A stretch of DNA of 64,000 nt. It comes from Acinetobacter baylyi DSM 14961 = CIP 107474. Its GTDB lineage: Bacteria > Pseudomonadota > Gammaproteobacteria > Pseudomonadales > Moraxellaceae. The stretch covers positions 124,001 to 188,000 of the forward strand of contig NZ_KB849625.1 in NCBI RefSeq assembly GCF_000368685.1, given 5' to 3'. A program made the translations under genes and the position numbers. Below, piece by piece: positions 9,580 to 18,412 of this stretch (the stretch's first letter is position 1; each line of letters starts with the position of its first letter). Under the pieces are notes generated by a model that was not told the origin of the DNA, did not search any database, and saw nothing but the letters and a program-made list of their open reading frames with translations.

Positions 9580-10638
9580 TTAAGGATGCACAATAATTTT
9601 AACAGCCGATTCATTGTTATGGATCAATGTCTCAAATCCTTGAGAAATCAGATCATCTAATTTAATGCGCTGCGTAATAAACGGCGCCAGATTAATTTTA
9701 CCTTGTTCGACCAGTTTAATCGTTTCCTGATGATCATTGACATAGGCAATTGTTCCGCGAATATCCAGCTCTTTCATCACCACACTATGTACATTTACGG
9801 TTGCAGGGTGGCTCCAGATCGATACAATGACAATAACACCTGTTGGTTTTGTTGAAGCAACCAGTGTGTCTAATACTTTATTCACACTGCTGCACTCAAA
9901 TGCAATGTCTGCACCTTTGTCCTGCGTAATTTTCATGACTTCTGCAATCACATCGACTTGAGTCGGATCGAGAATATAGTCCGCAACGCCAGATTCTTTG
10001 GCTTTTTCTTTTCGCTTGCTGCTTAATTCGGTAATGATAACCGTCAAACCTTTGGCCTTTAAAATTGCAGAGAGCAGTAGACCAATCGGGCCTGCGCCGC
10101 CCACCAATGCCACGTCACCTGCTTTCGCACCACTTCGAACATAGGCATGATGTCCGACAGAGAGTGGTTCAATTAATGCGGCTTGATCAAGTGGAATATT
10201 TTCTGAAATTGGATGTACCCAACGGCGCTGGACTGCAATCTTTTCCGATAAGCCACCACCACGACCACCCAGACCAATAAAGTTCATATTCTTAGAAAGA
10301 TGATAATTTTCACCAGGACCTGTTGGAACATCATCTGCCACGATATATGGCTCGACCACCACATGCTGGCCTACCTGAATATCATCTACGCCTTCACCCA
10401 CAGCGTATACCACACCCGAAAATTCATGGCCCATGGTGATAGGTGCTGACTCTCCCGAAATTGGATGCGGATGTCCACATGGTGGAATAAAAATCGGGCC
10501 TTCCATAAACTCGTGTAAATCTGTTCCACAGATCCCACACCACGCCACCTGTATGCCCACTGTTCCTGCCGTTACTTCAGGCTCAGGAATATCCTCAATA
10601 CGGATGTCGCCACGATCATAAAAACGTGCTGCTTTCAT
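9580..10638 (-). CDS. bdhA: 2,3-Butanediol dehydrogenase, zinc-dependent MDR family
   Basis: Medium-chain dehydrogenase (352 aa) that oxidises 2,3-butanediol to acetoin and feeds the acetoin dehydrogenase complex encoded upstream. The catalytic zinc ligands fit WCGICGTDLHEF (Cys), GHEFSG (His-Glu) and VEPYIV. The nucleotide-binding motif is VGGAGPIGLLL. The four-Cys structural zinc loop is absent and replaced by a Gly-rich NFIGLGGRGGG stretch, as in Bacillus-type BdhA. It lies 74 bp after the E3 gene; a hairpin in that gap may tune expression. Stereospecificity is not visible in the sequence. Confidence 0.9.
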   Translation of the reverse strand: MKAARFYDRGDIRIEDIPEPEVTAGTVGIQVAWCGICGTDLHEFMEGPIFIPPCGHPHPISGESAPITMGHEFSGVVYAVGEGVDDIQVGQHVVVEPYIVADDVPTGPGENYHLSKNMNFIGLGGRGGGLSEKIAVQRRWVHPISENIPLDQAALIEPLSVGHHAYVRSGAKAGDVALVGGAGPIGLLLSAILKAKGLTVIITELSSKRKEKAKESGVADYILDPTQVDVIAEVMKITQDKGADIAFECSSVNKVLDTLVASTKPTGVIVIVSIWSHPATVNVHSVVMKELDIRGTIAYVNDHQETIKLVEQGKINLAPFITQRIKLDDLISQGFETLIHNNESAVKIIVHP

Positions 10639-10680
10639 TGTTATCTTCCTTTTAAAACTTTGTTGAAACCCTTTAAACTG

Positions 10681-10714
10681 TATGACCTTACACAGTGGTA
10701 AAGGTCATATTTTT
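10681..10714. other. Intergenic hairpin between E3 and bdhA
   Basis: Nine-base arms TATGACCTT and AAGGTCATA around an 11-base loop, four bases past the E3 stop. The T-run sits on the plus-strand side. For the leftward aco transcript it would therefore act as an mRNA-stability or partial-attenuation hairpin, not a full terminator. Confidence 0.5.
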
Positions 10715-12113
10715 ATATATGAATCGCCCGTTGCATAGATGCCAGAATAGACTCATGCATTGCTTCAGACAAAGTTGGATGAGGAAAAATGACTTGTGCC
10801 AGATGCTCATCCGTTGCTTCAAGTGCCTGTGCAATTGCATAACCTTGTATTTGCTCTGTTACTTCATGACCGACCATATGAGCACCCAATAACTCACCAG
10901 ATTCCACATCAACAATGGTTTTAACAAAACCGGCGGTTTGCCCAAGTGCAATCGCTTTGCCGTTGGCAGACATTGGAAATTTCCCAATATGAATCTGTTT
11001 GCCTTCTGCTTTGGCTTGCTGCTCAGTCAATCCAATACTGGCAACCTGAGGGTGGGTAAAGATGCAACCTGGAATTTGTAGCCGATTGAGTGGATGTACA
11101 TCTGCAATACCCGCAATTTTCTCTACACATAATATGGCTTCATGGCTGGCTTTGTGTGCCAGACAAGGCGCGCCAGCAACATCGCCAATCGCATAAATGC
11201 CGACGACATTGGTTCGACACCATTCATCTGTCTGGATGAATCCATTTGTCAATGCCACACCCAATTGTTCCAGACCCAAATTCTGTGTATTGGGTTTAAC
11301 CCCCACGGCTGAGAGCACATGATCAAAGCTTAGGGATTGAACTCCAGAAGGATCGTGTATTTCACAATGTACCTTTCCCTCACAAACTTCTAAATGCTGT
11401 ACGGTACTTTCTGTCAGAATACGCATGCCCTTTTGTTCAAACTGCTTTCGTACATACTGTGCAACTTCATGATCTTCGGTGGGTAAAATCTGCCTGGCAA
11501 GATCGAGCAGTGTGACCTGACTTCCCAAATCCTGATACAGGCTCGCAAATTCACTGCCTATGGCACCAGAACCAATGACCAGTAAAGACTTGGGAAGTTG
11601 CTTGGGTTGCAATGCTTCCTTATAAGACCAAACGTAATCACCATCTACTGGAATCTGAGGAAGTGAAGCCGCATGTGCACCTGTTGCCACAATAATATGC
11701 GGGGCACGAATCATCTGTTTCTGCTGTTGCGCATCGACCAGCTCTAAGCGCTCTTTGGCAATAAATCTGGCTTTTGCATAAAATACGCTGACCTGATTTT
11801 TACGAAGTAAGTGCTCAATCCCCTGCACCAATTGCGCTGAAACCTGACGACTATGTTGAACCAGTTTAGATAAATCAAAATTGATATCTCCTAGCTCAAA
11901 TCCAAACTGCGACGCATGTTTAAATTGATGCGCAAGCTCAGCACCCGCCAGTAATGCCTTGGTCGGTATACACCCCCAATTCAAACAAATTCCTCCCAGA
12001 TGAGTCGCTTCGACAATCGCGGTTTTTAGACCCAGTTGGGCTGCTCGAATCGCAGCCACATAGCCTCCAGGACCAGCACCAATCACCACAAGGTCAAATT
12101 GTGTGTCTGACAT
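10713..12113 (-). CDS. lpdA: Dihydrolipoyl dehydrogenase (E3) of the acetoin dehydrogenase complex
   Basis: FAD flavoprotein that reoxidises dihydrolipoyl groups on the E2 AcoC with NAD+. The ATG at 12113 (466 aa) has AGGAGG six bases upstream; an ATG at 12119 directly abuts that site. Motifs: GAGPGGYVAAIRAAQLG (FAD), the redox disulfide GGICLNWGCIPTK, GSGAIGSEFASLY (NAD), a second FAD segment around YAIGDVAG, and a C-terminal HPTLSEAMHE with the catalytic His-Glu pair. Its Shine-Dalgarno overlaps the acoC stop. Dedicated aco-linked E3 copies are called acoL or acoD elsewhere. Confidence 0.92.
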   Translation of the reverse strand: MSDTQFDLVVIGAGPGGYVAAIRAAQLGLKTAIVEATHLGGICLNWGCIPTKALLAGAELAHQFKHASQFGFELGDINFDLSKLVQHSRQVSAQLVQGIEHLLRKNQVSVFYAKARFIAKERLELVDAQQQKQMIRAPHIIVATGAHAASLPQIPVDGDYVWSYKEALQPKQLPKSLLVIGSGAIGSEFASLYQDLGSQVTLLDLARQILPTEDHEVAQYVRKQFEQKGMRILTESTVQHLEVCEGKVHCEIHDPSGVQSLSFDHVLSAVGVKPNTQNLGLEQLGVALTNGFIQTDEWCRTNVVGIYAIGDVAGAPCLAHKASHEAILCVEKIAGIADVHPLNRLQIPGCIFTHPQVASIGLTEQQAKAEGKQIHIGKFPMSANGKAIALGQTAGFVKTIVDVESGELLGAHMVGHEVTEQIQGYAIAQALEATDEHLAQVIFPHPTLSEAMHESILASMQRAIHI

Positions 12114-12123
12114 GCTCATCCTC

Positions 12124-13665
12124 CTACACCAAAATCAAAGCTGGGTTTTCGACAAACTGTTTGAAACTCGCCAAAAACTTGGCTCCCAAAGCACCATCAA
12201 TGACTCGATGATCACAAGAGAGTGTGACTGTCATCATCTGCCGAATTACAATGAGATCATGCTCAACTACAGCACGTGCCTCAGAACGCCCCAGTGCCAT
12301 GATGGCGCCTTGTGGAGGATTAATAATCGCATCAAAGTTTTTGATGCCGAGCATTCCCAAATTGGAAATGCTAAAGCTACCACCTTGGAACTCATCAGGC
12401 TGAAGCTTACCTGTTTTGGCTCGGGTTGCCAGATCTCGCATCGTACTCGAAATTGTGGCGAGCGATTTCTGATTGGCTGCTTTAACAATCGGTGTAATTA
12501 GTCCATTTTCAATGGCAACTGCAACCGAGATATCAGCATCTTTAAACTGTAAAATCTGCTGTTTTTGTTCGTCATATTGCACATTGACTTCTGGCACTTT
12601 AATCAGCGCAGCCGCAGCCGCTTTAATCAACATATCGTTGATCGATAGCTTGAGCTGGGGTACCGTATCGTTGATCTGCTGACGTAAAGCTTGCAAAGCT
12701 TCAACATTCACTTCAATGCTCAAACGAAAATGTGGTGCATTACGTTTCGCCAATTGTAATCTTGAAGCAATGGCCTTACGCATCGCATTCATGGCAATAG
12801 GCTTGACAGAATTTAGCTCAACTGGCGTATCAGCACAACTCGCGGTTGAAGCAGTTTCTGATACAGGATGTTCACGATAATAGACCGCTTCAACATCCTC
12901 TTTACAGACACGCCCCCGAGTACCCGAAACTCGGCAATCATTTAAGTTAATACCCCATGTTTGGGCTAAACGTCGAGCGACAGGTGTTGCAGCTATATGC
13001 CGATCATCGGCAGTTGACTTGATTGCTTTGCTACTGCCCTGACGTTTAATCTCTGCCCATTGACCGCCTGCTGCCTGTACCGCAGATTGCAGATCTTGCA
13101 CACTAATGCGCCCCAATCGGCCTGTACCAGTAACTTGGGAAAGATCAATATTATGTTTCTCTGCAAGTTTGAATGCATGCGGCGTAGTAAATGCATCTGA
13201 CGCCTTAAAGCCCTGCAAAGCTGCTGGAATCTCAACACCGTCTTTTGAAACCTGTGCTTTGGTTTCGATAATCGCTTGAGACTGAGCTTGACTGTTTGCT
13301 ACTGCTAATTGATCAACTTCAGGCGTTTGAACTGTTGTTACTTTAGCGTCTGCTGGAGTATTAGACGACTGAGTACCGTTTAAATTCTGAGCAAAATTTT
13401 GAATTTCGGTATCAGAAACATCAGCTTCGGCACAGATTGCAATCAAGCCACCTACAGGCAGCGTATCTCCTGCATGTGCCAGAATCTGACGCAAAGTACC
13501 ATCAAAAGGCGCTTCGAGGACGTTTACAATTTTAGTGGTTTCAATTTCACAAATTTCATCGCCTTTTTTGAAACTGGTGCCTTCTTCGATCAGCCACTGT
13601 GCGACTGTTCCTTCTTCCATGGACAATCCCCATTTCGGGATTTCCAGTGTTTTAATTTCGCTCAT
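12124..13665 (-). CDS. acoC: Acetoin dehydrogenase E2, dihydrolipoyl acetyltransferase AcoC
   Basis: E2 core that takes the acetyl group released from acetoin by E1 and transfers it to CoA. From the ATG at 13665 (GGAGG seven bases upstream, stop-start contact with acoB) it is 513 aa. Domain order: lipoyl domain with IETTK (lipoyl Lys about 45), an Ala/Gln/Thr-rich linker, then two peripheral subunit-binding-like domains (about 160-196, TGTGRLGRISVQDL; about 224-262, SGTRGRVCKEDV), and the acyltransferase catalytic domain with the DHRVIDG motif near 485-491. Two binding domains in tandem are unusual; most E2s have one. The lipoyl motif is ETTK rather than ETDK. Confidence 0.9.
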   Translation of the reverse strand: MSEIKTLEIPKWGLSMEEGTVAQWLIEEGTSFKKGDEICEIETTKIVNVLEAPFDGTLRQILAHAGDTLPVGGLIAICAEADVSDTEIQNFAQNLNGTQSSNTPADAKVTTVQTPEVDQLAVANSQAQSQAIIETKAQVSKDGVEIPAALQGFKASDAFTTPHAFKLAEKHNIDLSQVTGTGRLGRISVQDLQSAVQAAGGQWAEIKRQGSSKAIKSTADDRHIAATPVARRLAQTWGINLNDCRVSGTRGRVCKEDVEAVYYREHPVSETASTASCADTPVELNSVKPIAMNAMRKAIASRLQLAKRNAPHFRLSIEVNVEALQALRQQINDTVPQLKLSINDMLIKAAAAALIKVPEVNVQYDEQKQQILQFKDADISVAVAIENGLITPIVKAANQKSLATISSTMRDLATRAKTGKLQPDEFQGGSFSISNLGMLGIKNFDAIINPPQGAIMALGRSEARAVVEHDLIVIRQMMTVTLSCDHRVIDGALGAKFLASFKQFVENPALILV

Positions 13666-13666
13666 C

Positions 13667-14686
13667 CTAAGCCTCCAGTATTTTTCTGACCGCTTGTTCG
13701 ATCCGCTCGACACTTGGTATCCATTCTTTTTCAAGTACTGGTGAAAAAGGAATAGGCGTATGTGGCGGTGTAACCAGTTCGATAGGTGCTTTTAAATAGT
13801 GAAAACCCTTTTGTGCAATGAGCGCCGCAACATCATGTCCAAAACCGCATCGTGCTGCTGATTCATCCACAATCACCACACGACCCGTGCTTGCAACGGA
13901 TTCTAAAATCCCATCTTCATCAAGTGGTGAAACAGTACGTGGATCGACCACCTCCACAGAGATACCTTCTTTGGCGAGTTTGTCTGCAACTTCATTGGCC
14001 CGATGAACCATGAGGCTCAATGCAATAATGGTGACATCGGTTCCTTCACGGGTGTAATTGGCAACCCCAAACGGAATAGTATAGGCTTCATCTGGTGCTT
14101 CGCCCTTGATGTCATACAAGAGTTTATGTTCACAAAACACAACAGGGTCGTTATCTCGAATGGCTTGAATCAGTAAACCCTTGACATCATAAGGACTAGA
14201 TGGCACCACGACCTTTAAACCAGGTACAGATGCAAAGACATTATAAGGTGACTGGGAATGTTGAGCTGCAGCCGAAAAACCAGCACCAATCATGCCTCTC
14301 ACGACCATCGGTGCTTTGGCTTTACCACCAAACATATAACGGAATTTGGCGGCCTGGTTATAGAGCATGTCGTGACAGACACCATAAAAATCCATAAACA
14401 TCAAATCTGCAACTGGACGTAAGCCTGTTGCTGCCGCGCCTGCGGTCATTCCAATAATGGCAGACTCGGTAATAGGGGTATCAATCACACGTTCAGAACC
14501 GAATTCAGTCCACAAACCTTTGGTTACACCCAATACACCACCAAAACCTTCGAGCTTATTTTCATCTGTATTTTTGCCACCATGCCCGCCACGGACATCT
14601 TCACCCACCACAATGACAGTCGGATCACGGCGCATTTCTAGCTCAATGGCTTCTTTAATGGCATTTCGATAGCTTTTATTTGGCAT
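13667..14686 (-). CDS. acoB: Acetoin dehydrogenase E1 beta subunit AcoB
   Basis: Beta subunit of the ThDP-dependent E1 (339 aa), which cleaves acetoin into acetaldehyde and an enzyme-bound acetyl group. It shows the transketolase pyrimidine-binding domain (VVGEDVRGGHGGK, DTPITESAIIGMTAGAA, MDFYGVCHDMLYNQAAKFRYM) and the C-terminal transketolase domain (VDPRTVSPLDEDGI, VIVDESAARCGFGHDVAALIA). The sequence is close to other AcoB/PDH-beta proteins. It lies 15 bp after acoA and touches acoC, so translation is probably coupled. The operon context separates it from pyruvate dehydrogenase. Confidence 0.92.
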   Translation of the reverse strand: MPNKSYRNAIKEAIELEMRRDPTVIVVGEDVRGGHGGKNTDENKLEGFGGVLGVTKGLWTEFGSERVIDTPITESAIIGMTAGAAATGLRPVADLMFMDFYGVCHDMLYNQAAKFRYMFGGKAKAPMVVRGMIGAGFSAAAQHSQSPYNVFASVPGLKVVVPSSPYDVKGLLIQAIRDNDPVVFCEHKLLYDIKGEAPDEAYTIPFGVANYTREGTDVTIIALSLMVHRANEVADKLAKEGISVEVVDPRTVSPLDEDGILESVASTGRVVIVDESAARCGFGHDVAALIAQKGFHYLKAPIELVTPPHTPIPFSPVLEKEWIPSVERIEQAVRKILEA

Positions 14687-14701
14687 TTCTTTACTATTCC
14701 T

Positions 14702-15664
14702 TTAGTAAGACACATAGACATCTGTCAAAAGTTGAGAGACTTCGGGATATTTTGCTGCTCGTGCTTTGGCTACAGCATCATCGACATTGGCTTTTGAAAC
14801 AGCATCAATGGCATCCAATTTGGCTTCATCAATCTGGCCCTTGACCTTTTCACGGAAAATCTTGATCGGATCTTTATGTTCCTTCACATAATCAATTTCA
14901 TCTTTAGAACGGATGAGACCTGGGTCGCCTTCAAAATGTCCATAAAAACGATTGGTGACTGTTTCAATCACACTTGGCCCTTCACCACGACGTGCACGTT
15001 GTATTGCTTTTTGTGCAGCAGCGTAAACTGCAAAAAAATCTGTGCCATCTACCTTCTCGGCAGGTAAACCAAAGCCTGCAGCACGCCCTGCAATGTCCTT
15101 ACTTCCGACTGCATAATCATGTGCCGTACCTTCACCAAAACCATTGTTTTCGAAAACAAAAATTACAGGCAATTTCAAAACAACTGCCATATTGATCGCT
15201 TCAAAAGTCAGGCCCTGATTCGATCCACCATCACCTGTAAAAGACAAGCCAATACCACCAGTTTTTAATGTTTTTGCCGTTAAAGCTGCCCCAATTGCAA
15301 GCGGTGGCCCACCTCCTACAATCCCATTGGCTCCCAGCATTCCTTTATCCAAATCGGCAATATGCATCGATCCACCTTTACCTCGGCACAATCCTGCATC
15401 TTTTCCAAAAATTTCCAGCATCATGTCGTGAATATCGCAGCCTTTCGCAATACAATGCCCATGCCCACGATGGGTAGAGGTAATGTAATCCTGATCGGTG
15501 AGATTCTCACAGACGCCTACCGCAACCGCCTCTTCACCACTGTATAGATGAATAAATCCAGGAATATCACCTGTATTATTTTCTTCATGAAGACGGTCTT
15601 CAAATTCACGAATATCTCGCATCCGTTTATATGCGGCTAATAATTGCTCTTCCGTTAATTGCAT
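14702..15664 (-). CDS. acoA: Acetoin dehydrogenase E1 alpha subunit AcoA
   Basis: Alpha subunit of the ThDP-dependent acetoin:acceptor E1 (320 aa), first gene of the minus-strand aco operon. The ThDP/Mg motif runs from GDG (about 144-146) to FENN (about 171-174). The HRGHGHCIAKG and GKGGSMHIAD blocks typical of E1 alpha subunits are present. The start is preceded by a long AT-rich upstream region with a 9-bp inverted repeat 43-67 bp from the ATG. No -24/-12 sigma-54 promoter was seen, although aco operons in many bacteria use one. Confidence 0.92.
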   Translation of the reverse strand: MQLTEEQLLAAYKRMRDIREFEDRLHEENNTGDIPGFIHLYSGEEAVAVGVCENLTDQDYITSTHRGHGHCIAKGCDIHDMMLEIFGKDAGLCRGKGGSMHIADLDKGMLGANGIVGGGPPLAIGAALTAKTLKTGGIGLSFTGDGGSNQGLTFEAINMAVVLKLPVIFVFENNGFGEGTAHDYAVGSKDIAGRAAGFGLPAEKVDGTDFFAVYAAAQKAIQRARRGEGPSVIETVTNRFYGHFEGDPGLIRSKDEIDYVKEHKDPIKIFREKVKGQIDEAKLDAIDAVSKANVDDAVAKARAAKYPEVSQLLTDVYVSY

Positions 15665-15706
15665 ATCCTTATCCTATTTATCTTGATTTAAAATAGTGAA
15701 ACCAAG

Positions 15707-15731
15707 TTGTATGAGCAGATGACTCATACAA
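15707..15731. promoter_or_regulatory. Candidate operator: 9-bp inverted repeat upstream of acoA
   Basis: TTGTATGAG, a seven-base spacer, then CTCATACAA: a perfect inverted repeat 43 bp upstream of the acoA start. It could bind a dimeric regulator, the GAF/winged-helix protein at 17259 being the obvious candidate, or fold in the acoA leader mRNA. Confidence 0.5.
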
Positions 15732-15882
15732 ATAGATAAATCCTTTTTTATTTTCTTTTCTATTAGACTAAAAAAATTAAAATAGGTTAATATTTCAATA
15801 TTCAATATAAATCAAAAACATAATTATCAAAAAATAAAATGTAAAATTATATATTATTTTCAATAGTTTAAAAACAAACCTT

Positions 15883-15898
15883 TAACCAACCTTGGTTA
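15883..15898. promoter_or_regulatory. Candidate operator: TAACCAA/TTGGTTA palindrome
   Basis: A perfect 7-bp inverted repeat with a two-base centre, overlapped on its right by TTAGACTAAA, which recurs 133 bp away. It lies 115 bp upstream of the lipoyl synthase gene, in the shared control region. Confidence 0.4.
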
Positions 15899-16012
15899 GA
15901 CTAAACTAATAAATTATTTTAAACACGATTCAACTTAATTATTCAAACCAGATATTTAATTAAGTTTAAATTATATTCAAATATTAATGTTAAAATTAAA
16001 AGGATTTTTAGA

Positions 16013-17044
16013 ATGGATTTAAAAATAAATGACCAACCCGATAAAAATATTTATCTTGGTGAAAAACTACGTGGGCAGGAAAAGCTCGAGCGTATTCCTG
16101 TTAAAATTATTCCTAGTACTGAAATAGCAGAAAAACCAGATTGGATTCGTACCAAAATCAGTGATCCCAAAGAAATCAAACGTATTCAGACTTTATTACG
16201 TCAACAAAAATTGCATACGGTGTGCGAAGAAGCTGCTTGTCCTAACTTGCCACAATGTTTTGGAAGTGGCACAGCCACTTTTATGATTATGGGCGATATC
16301 TGCACTCGGCGCTGCCCTTTTTGCGATGTCGCACATGGTCGGCCCAATACACTCGACCCATTAGAACCCCAACATTTAGCAGAAGCAGTATCCAATCTTC
16401 AGCTTCAATATGTGGTTATCACCTCGGTAGATCGAGATGATCTTAAGGATGGAGGAGCGCAGCATTTTGTTGATTGCATAAAAGCAATTCGTGCAACCAA
16501 TCCTCATACATTAATCGAAATTTTAGTGCCTGATTTTCGTGGTCGACTCGAAATAGCTTTAAAAATTCTAGCCAGCTCTCCGCCTGATGTTTTTAATCAC
16601 AATATCGAAACTGTTCCACGTTTGTATCGCGCCCTGCGACCAGGTTCTGATTACCAACATTCATTAAAGCTTTTACAGCAATTTAAAAAATATTGTCCAG
16701 ATGTCGTCACCAAATGTGGTCTGATGGTTGGACTTGGTGAAGTAGAAGCTGAAGTCATTACCTTACTCAATGATCTGCGCGATCATGATATTGAGCTGGT
16801 CACCATTGGACAATACTTACAACCCTCCAAAGCGCATGCACCTGTACATCGATTTGTTTCACCAACAGAATTTGAACATTATGAACAGCATGGCAAACGT
16901 CTAGGTTTTAAAAATATCTGGAGTGCACCGCTGGTTCGCTCCAGTTATCATGCAGATCGTCAATACCGAGGCGAAGCTGTACCGAAGCCTTTTACACGAG
17001 AAGATTTAAAACAACTAAAACATACCACATCTGATATTGCTTAA
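16013..17044 (+). CDS. lipA: Lipoyl synthase of the acetoin locus
   Basis: Radical SAM enzyme (343 aa) that inserts two sulfurs into octanoyl groups on lipoyl domains. The auxiliary cluster cysteines are C71, C76 and C82 ([12 protein letters not shown]), the radical SAM cysteines C97, C101 and C104 (CTRRCPFC), and the C-terminal RSSY serine motif is present. The start has AAGGA eight bases upstream. It diverges from the aco operon. A lipA copy linked to aco genes is known in some bacteria (acoS in Pelobacter), and its likely task is maturing AcoC. The housekeeping lipA would be elsewhere. The first 40 residues are longer and more charged than usual. Confidence 0.9.
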   Translation: MDLKINDQPDKNIYLGEKLRGQEKLERIPVKIIPSTEIAEKPDWIRTKISDPKEIKRIQTLLRQQKLHTVCEEAACPNLPQCFGSGTATFMIMGDICTRRCPFCDVAHGRPNTLDPLEPQHLAEAVSNLQLQYVVITSVDRDDLKDGGAQHFVDCIKAIRATNPHTLIEILVPDFRGRLEIALKILASSPPDVFNHNIETVPRLYRALRPGSDYQHSLKLLQQFKKYCPDVVTKCGLMVGLGEVEAEVITLLNDLRDHDIELVTIGQYLQPSKAHAPVHRFVSPTEFEHYEQHGKRLGFKNIWSAPLVRSSYHADRQYRGEAVPKPFTREDLKQLKHTTSDIA

Positions 17045-17106
17045 CGATTTATGAACATTTATCTATATGCTTACTTCCCGCTTCATGCTACAAATAAATG
17101 TCTAAA

Positions 17107-17134
17107 TCTTGGTGATCTTGCCCAGATCCCAAGA
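17107..17134. other. Hairpin after the lipoyl synthase gene
   Basis: TCTTGG(T)GATCT pairs with AGATCCCAAGA around TGCCC, with one bulged base. It is 62 bp past the lipA stop and 125 bp before the regulator, with no T-run. It may be a weak terminator, a processing hairpin or an operator for the regulator gene. Confidence 0.45.
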
Positions 17135-17258
17135 TATGTCTATAGATACTCGATGAATAATATTATCTATTTTTTAATCAATATCAGATGAGTTGAAACA
17201 AGAGAAAAGATGGATCTCCGTTGTGATGGAATCATGACGACACATAAGGATCATGACG

Positions 17259-18374
17259 ATGGATATGTCAAAAAAACAAGGATTTGATATTCACTCAAAT
17301 TCAGGCTTAATTTTAGGTGAGTCCTCACCAGATGAAATTCTAAAACGCGAATCTGCGCCTCTACTCGATTTAGGCCAAGAATGGCAACAGGCTTTATTTG
17401 GCCGCTCCATTCAACATTGTCATTCTGAGCTACTGCATATTGCAGAAGATGCAGGCATGGCCATTGGCATCACCGATCACCATGGCACCTTATGCTGGAC
17501 ATGGAGTAGTCATCTTATGCGCTCCTCTGCCGAACAGGTTCACTTTGTTCAAGGTGGACACTGGTCAATGCAAGCTGTCGGGAAAAATGCCATTGGTCTT
17601 GCACTCAAAACCAATCGCGCCAGTTGTGTCTATTCACATGAAAACCAGATGAATAGCGTCAGAGATTGGGTATGCTATGCAGCGCCAATTATTGATCAAG
17701 CGACAGGCCAGCTACACGGCATTATGAATCTGTCGACCAAATATGAAAAACATAACGCACTTGGCGTACTTGCGGTTGAGCGCTGCGCAGATCTGGTCCG
17801 CAGAGCAATTCAGTTTGAACAAACCAATGTACTCTATATTAAAGTGCTCGGTACACCGCGCATTCAATTTAATCAAAAAGTACTGACCTTAAGTCATCGT
17901 CAGATTGAAATTTTATGTATTTTGGCATTGTGTCCCGATGGCATTTCTTTAGACGAATTACATTACGCTTTATATGGTGATCGGCAAGTGACGAATACCA
18001 CGCTGAAATCCGAACTCTCCCAACTTCGCAATTTATTGCCCGATTGTATTCAGTCTCGTCCTTACCGATTAAATTGTGAAATCCAGTCCGACTTTCTGAT
18101 GTCCGAGCAGGCACTCAATCAAGGTTTTACGACAACTGTACTGTCACTCTATAAAGGCAGTTTCCTGAATAAATCTGATAGTCCCTTTTTGTGCGCATGG
18201 CGGGACTGTTTTGATGCCAGACTCAGCCATCTGATTTATCAAATGAAAGATGTAGACCAATTATTTCGCCTGATTAGTCGTGCACCAGAGCGAGTCGATG
18301 CCATACATCGGCTGTTTGACTTATTGCCCGAAGATAGTCCTTATCGAGAAAAACTCAATAAATTACTCGAATAA
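17259..18374 (+). CDS. GAF-domain regulator with winged-helix output (AcoR-like sensor, no AAA+ domain)
   Basis: Putative activator of the acetoin locus (371 aa from the ATG at 17259, AAGGA eight bases upstream; ATGs at 17253 and 17265 are alternatives). Residues about 60-165 match the sensory GAF region of AcoR-type regulators (GGHWSMQAVGKNAIGLAL, VCYAAPIIDQATGQLHGIMNLS). AcoR proteins continue with a sigma-54 AAA+ domain and Fis helix. Here a winged-helix domain follows at about 190-275 (LTLSHRQIEILCILALCPDG, LKSELSQLRNLLP), resembling OmpR/SARP-type domains, and then a helical tail. No GAFTGA or Walker motif is present. This agrees with the missing sigma-54 promoter. Confidence 0.75.
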   Translation: MDMSKKQGFDIHSNSGLILGESSPDEILKRESAPLLDLGQEWQQALFGRSIQHCHSELLHIAEDAGMAIGITDHHGTLCWTWSSHLMRSSAEQVHFVQGGHWSMQAVGKNAIGLALKTNRASCVYSHENQMNSVRDWVCYAAPIIDQATGQLHGIMNLSTKYEKHNALGVLAVERCADLVRRAIQFEQTNVLYIKVLGTPRIQFNQKVLTLSHRQIEILCILALCPDGISLDELHYALYGDRQVTNTTLKSELSQLRNLLPDCIQSRPYRLNCEIQSDFLMSEQALNQGFTTTVLSLYKGSFLNKSDSPFLCAWRDCFDARLSHLIYQMKDVDQLFRLISRAPERVDAIHRLFDLLPEDSPYREKLNKLLE

Positions 18375-18400
18375 AAAACCGAAGCAGAAGCTTCGGTTTT
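18375..18400. terminator. Bidirectional terminator between regulator and marC
   Basis: Eleven-base arms AAAACCGAAGC and GCTTCGGTTTT around a four-base loop, flanked by A-run and T-run. It starts at the regulator stop and lies 13 bp from the convergent marC stop. Confidence 0.88.
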
Positions 18401-18412
18401 GAGGATCAGCCA

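Larger units (their letters stand above)
15665..16012. other. Divergent control region between acoA and the lipoyl synthase
   Basis: A 348-bp, very AT-rich stretch. It contains a 9-bp inverted repeat near acoA, a TAACCAA-cc-TTGGTTA palindrome towards lipA, and the 10-mer TTAGACTAAA twice (15763-15772 and 15896-15905). I looked for a TGGCAC-N5-TTGC sigma-54 promoter on both strands and found none. Confidence 0.55.

Noticed and set aside
12103..12501. A 132-codon plus-strand frame inside acoC
   Set aside because: It is a shadow of the acoC coding sequence on the other strand, without a ribosome site or family match.
15665..16012. Sigma-54 promoter upstream of acoA
   Set aside because: No TGGCAC-N5-TTGC match was found on either strand, and the linked regulator lacks an AAA+ domain.
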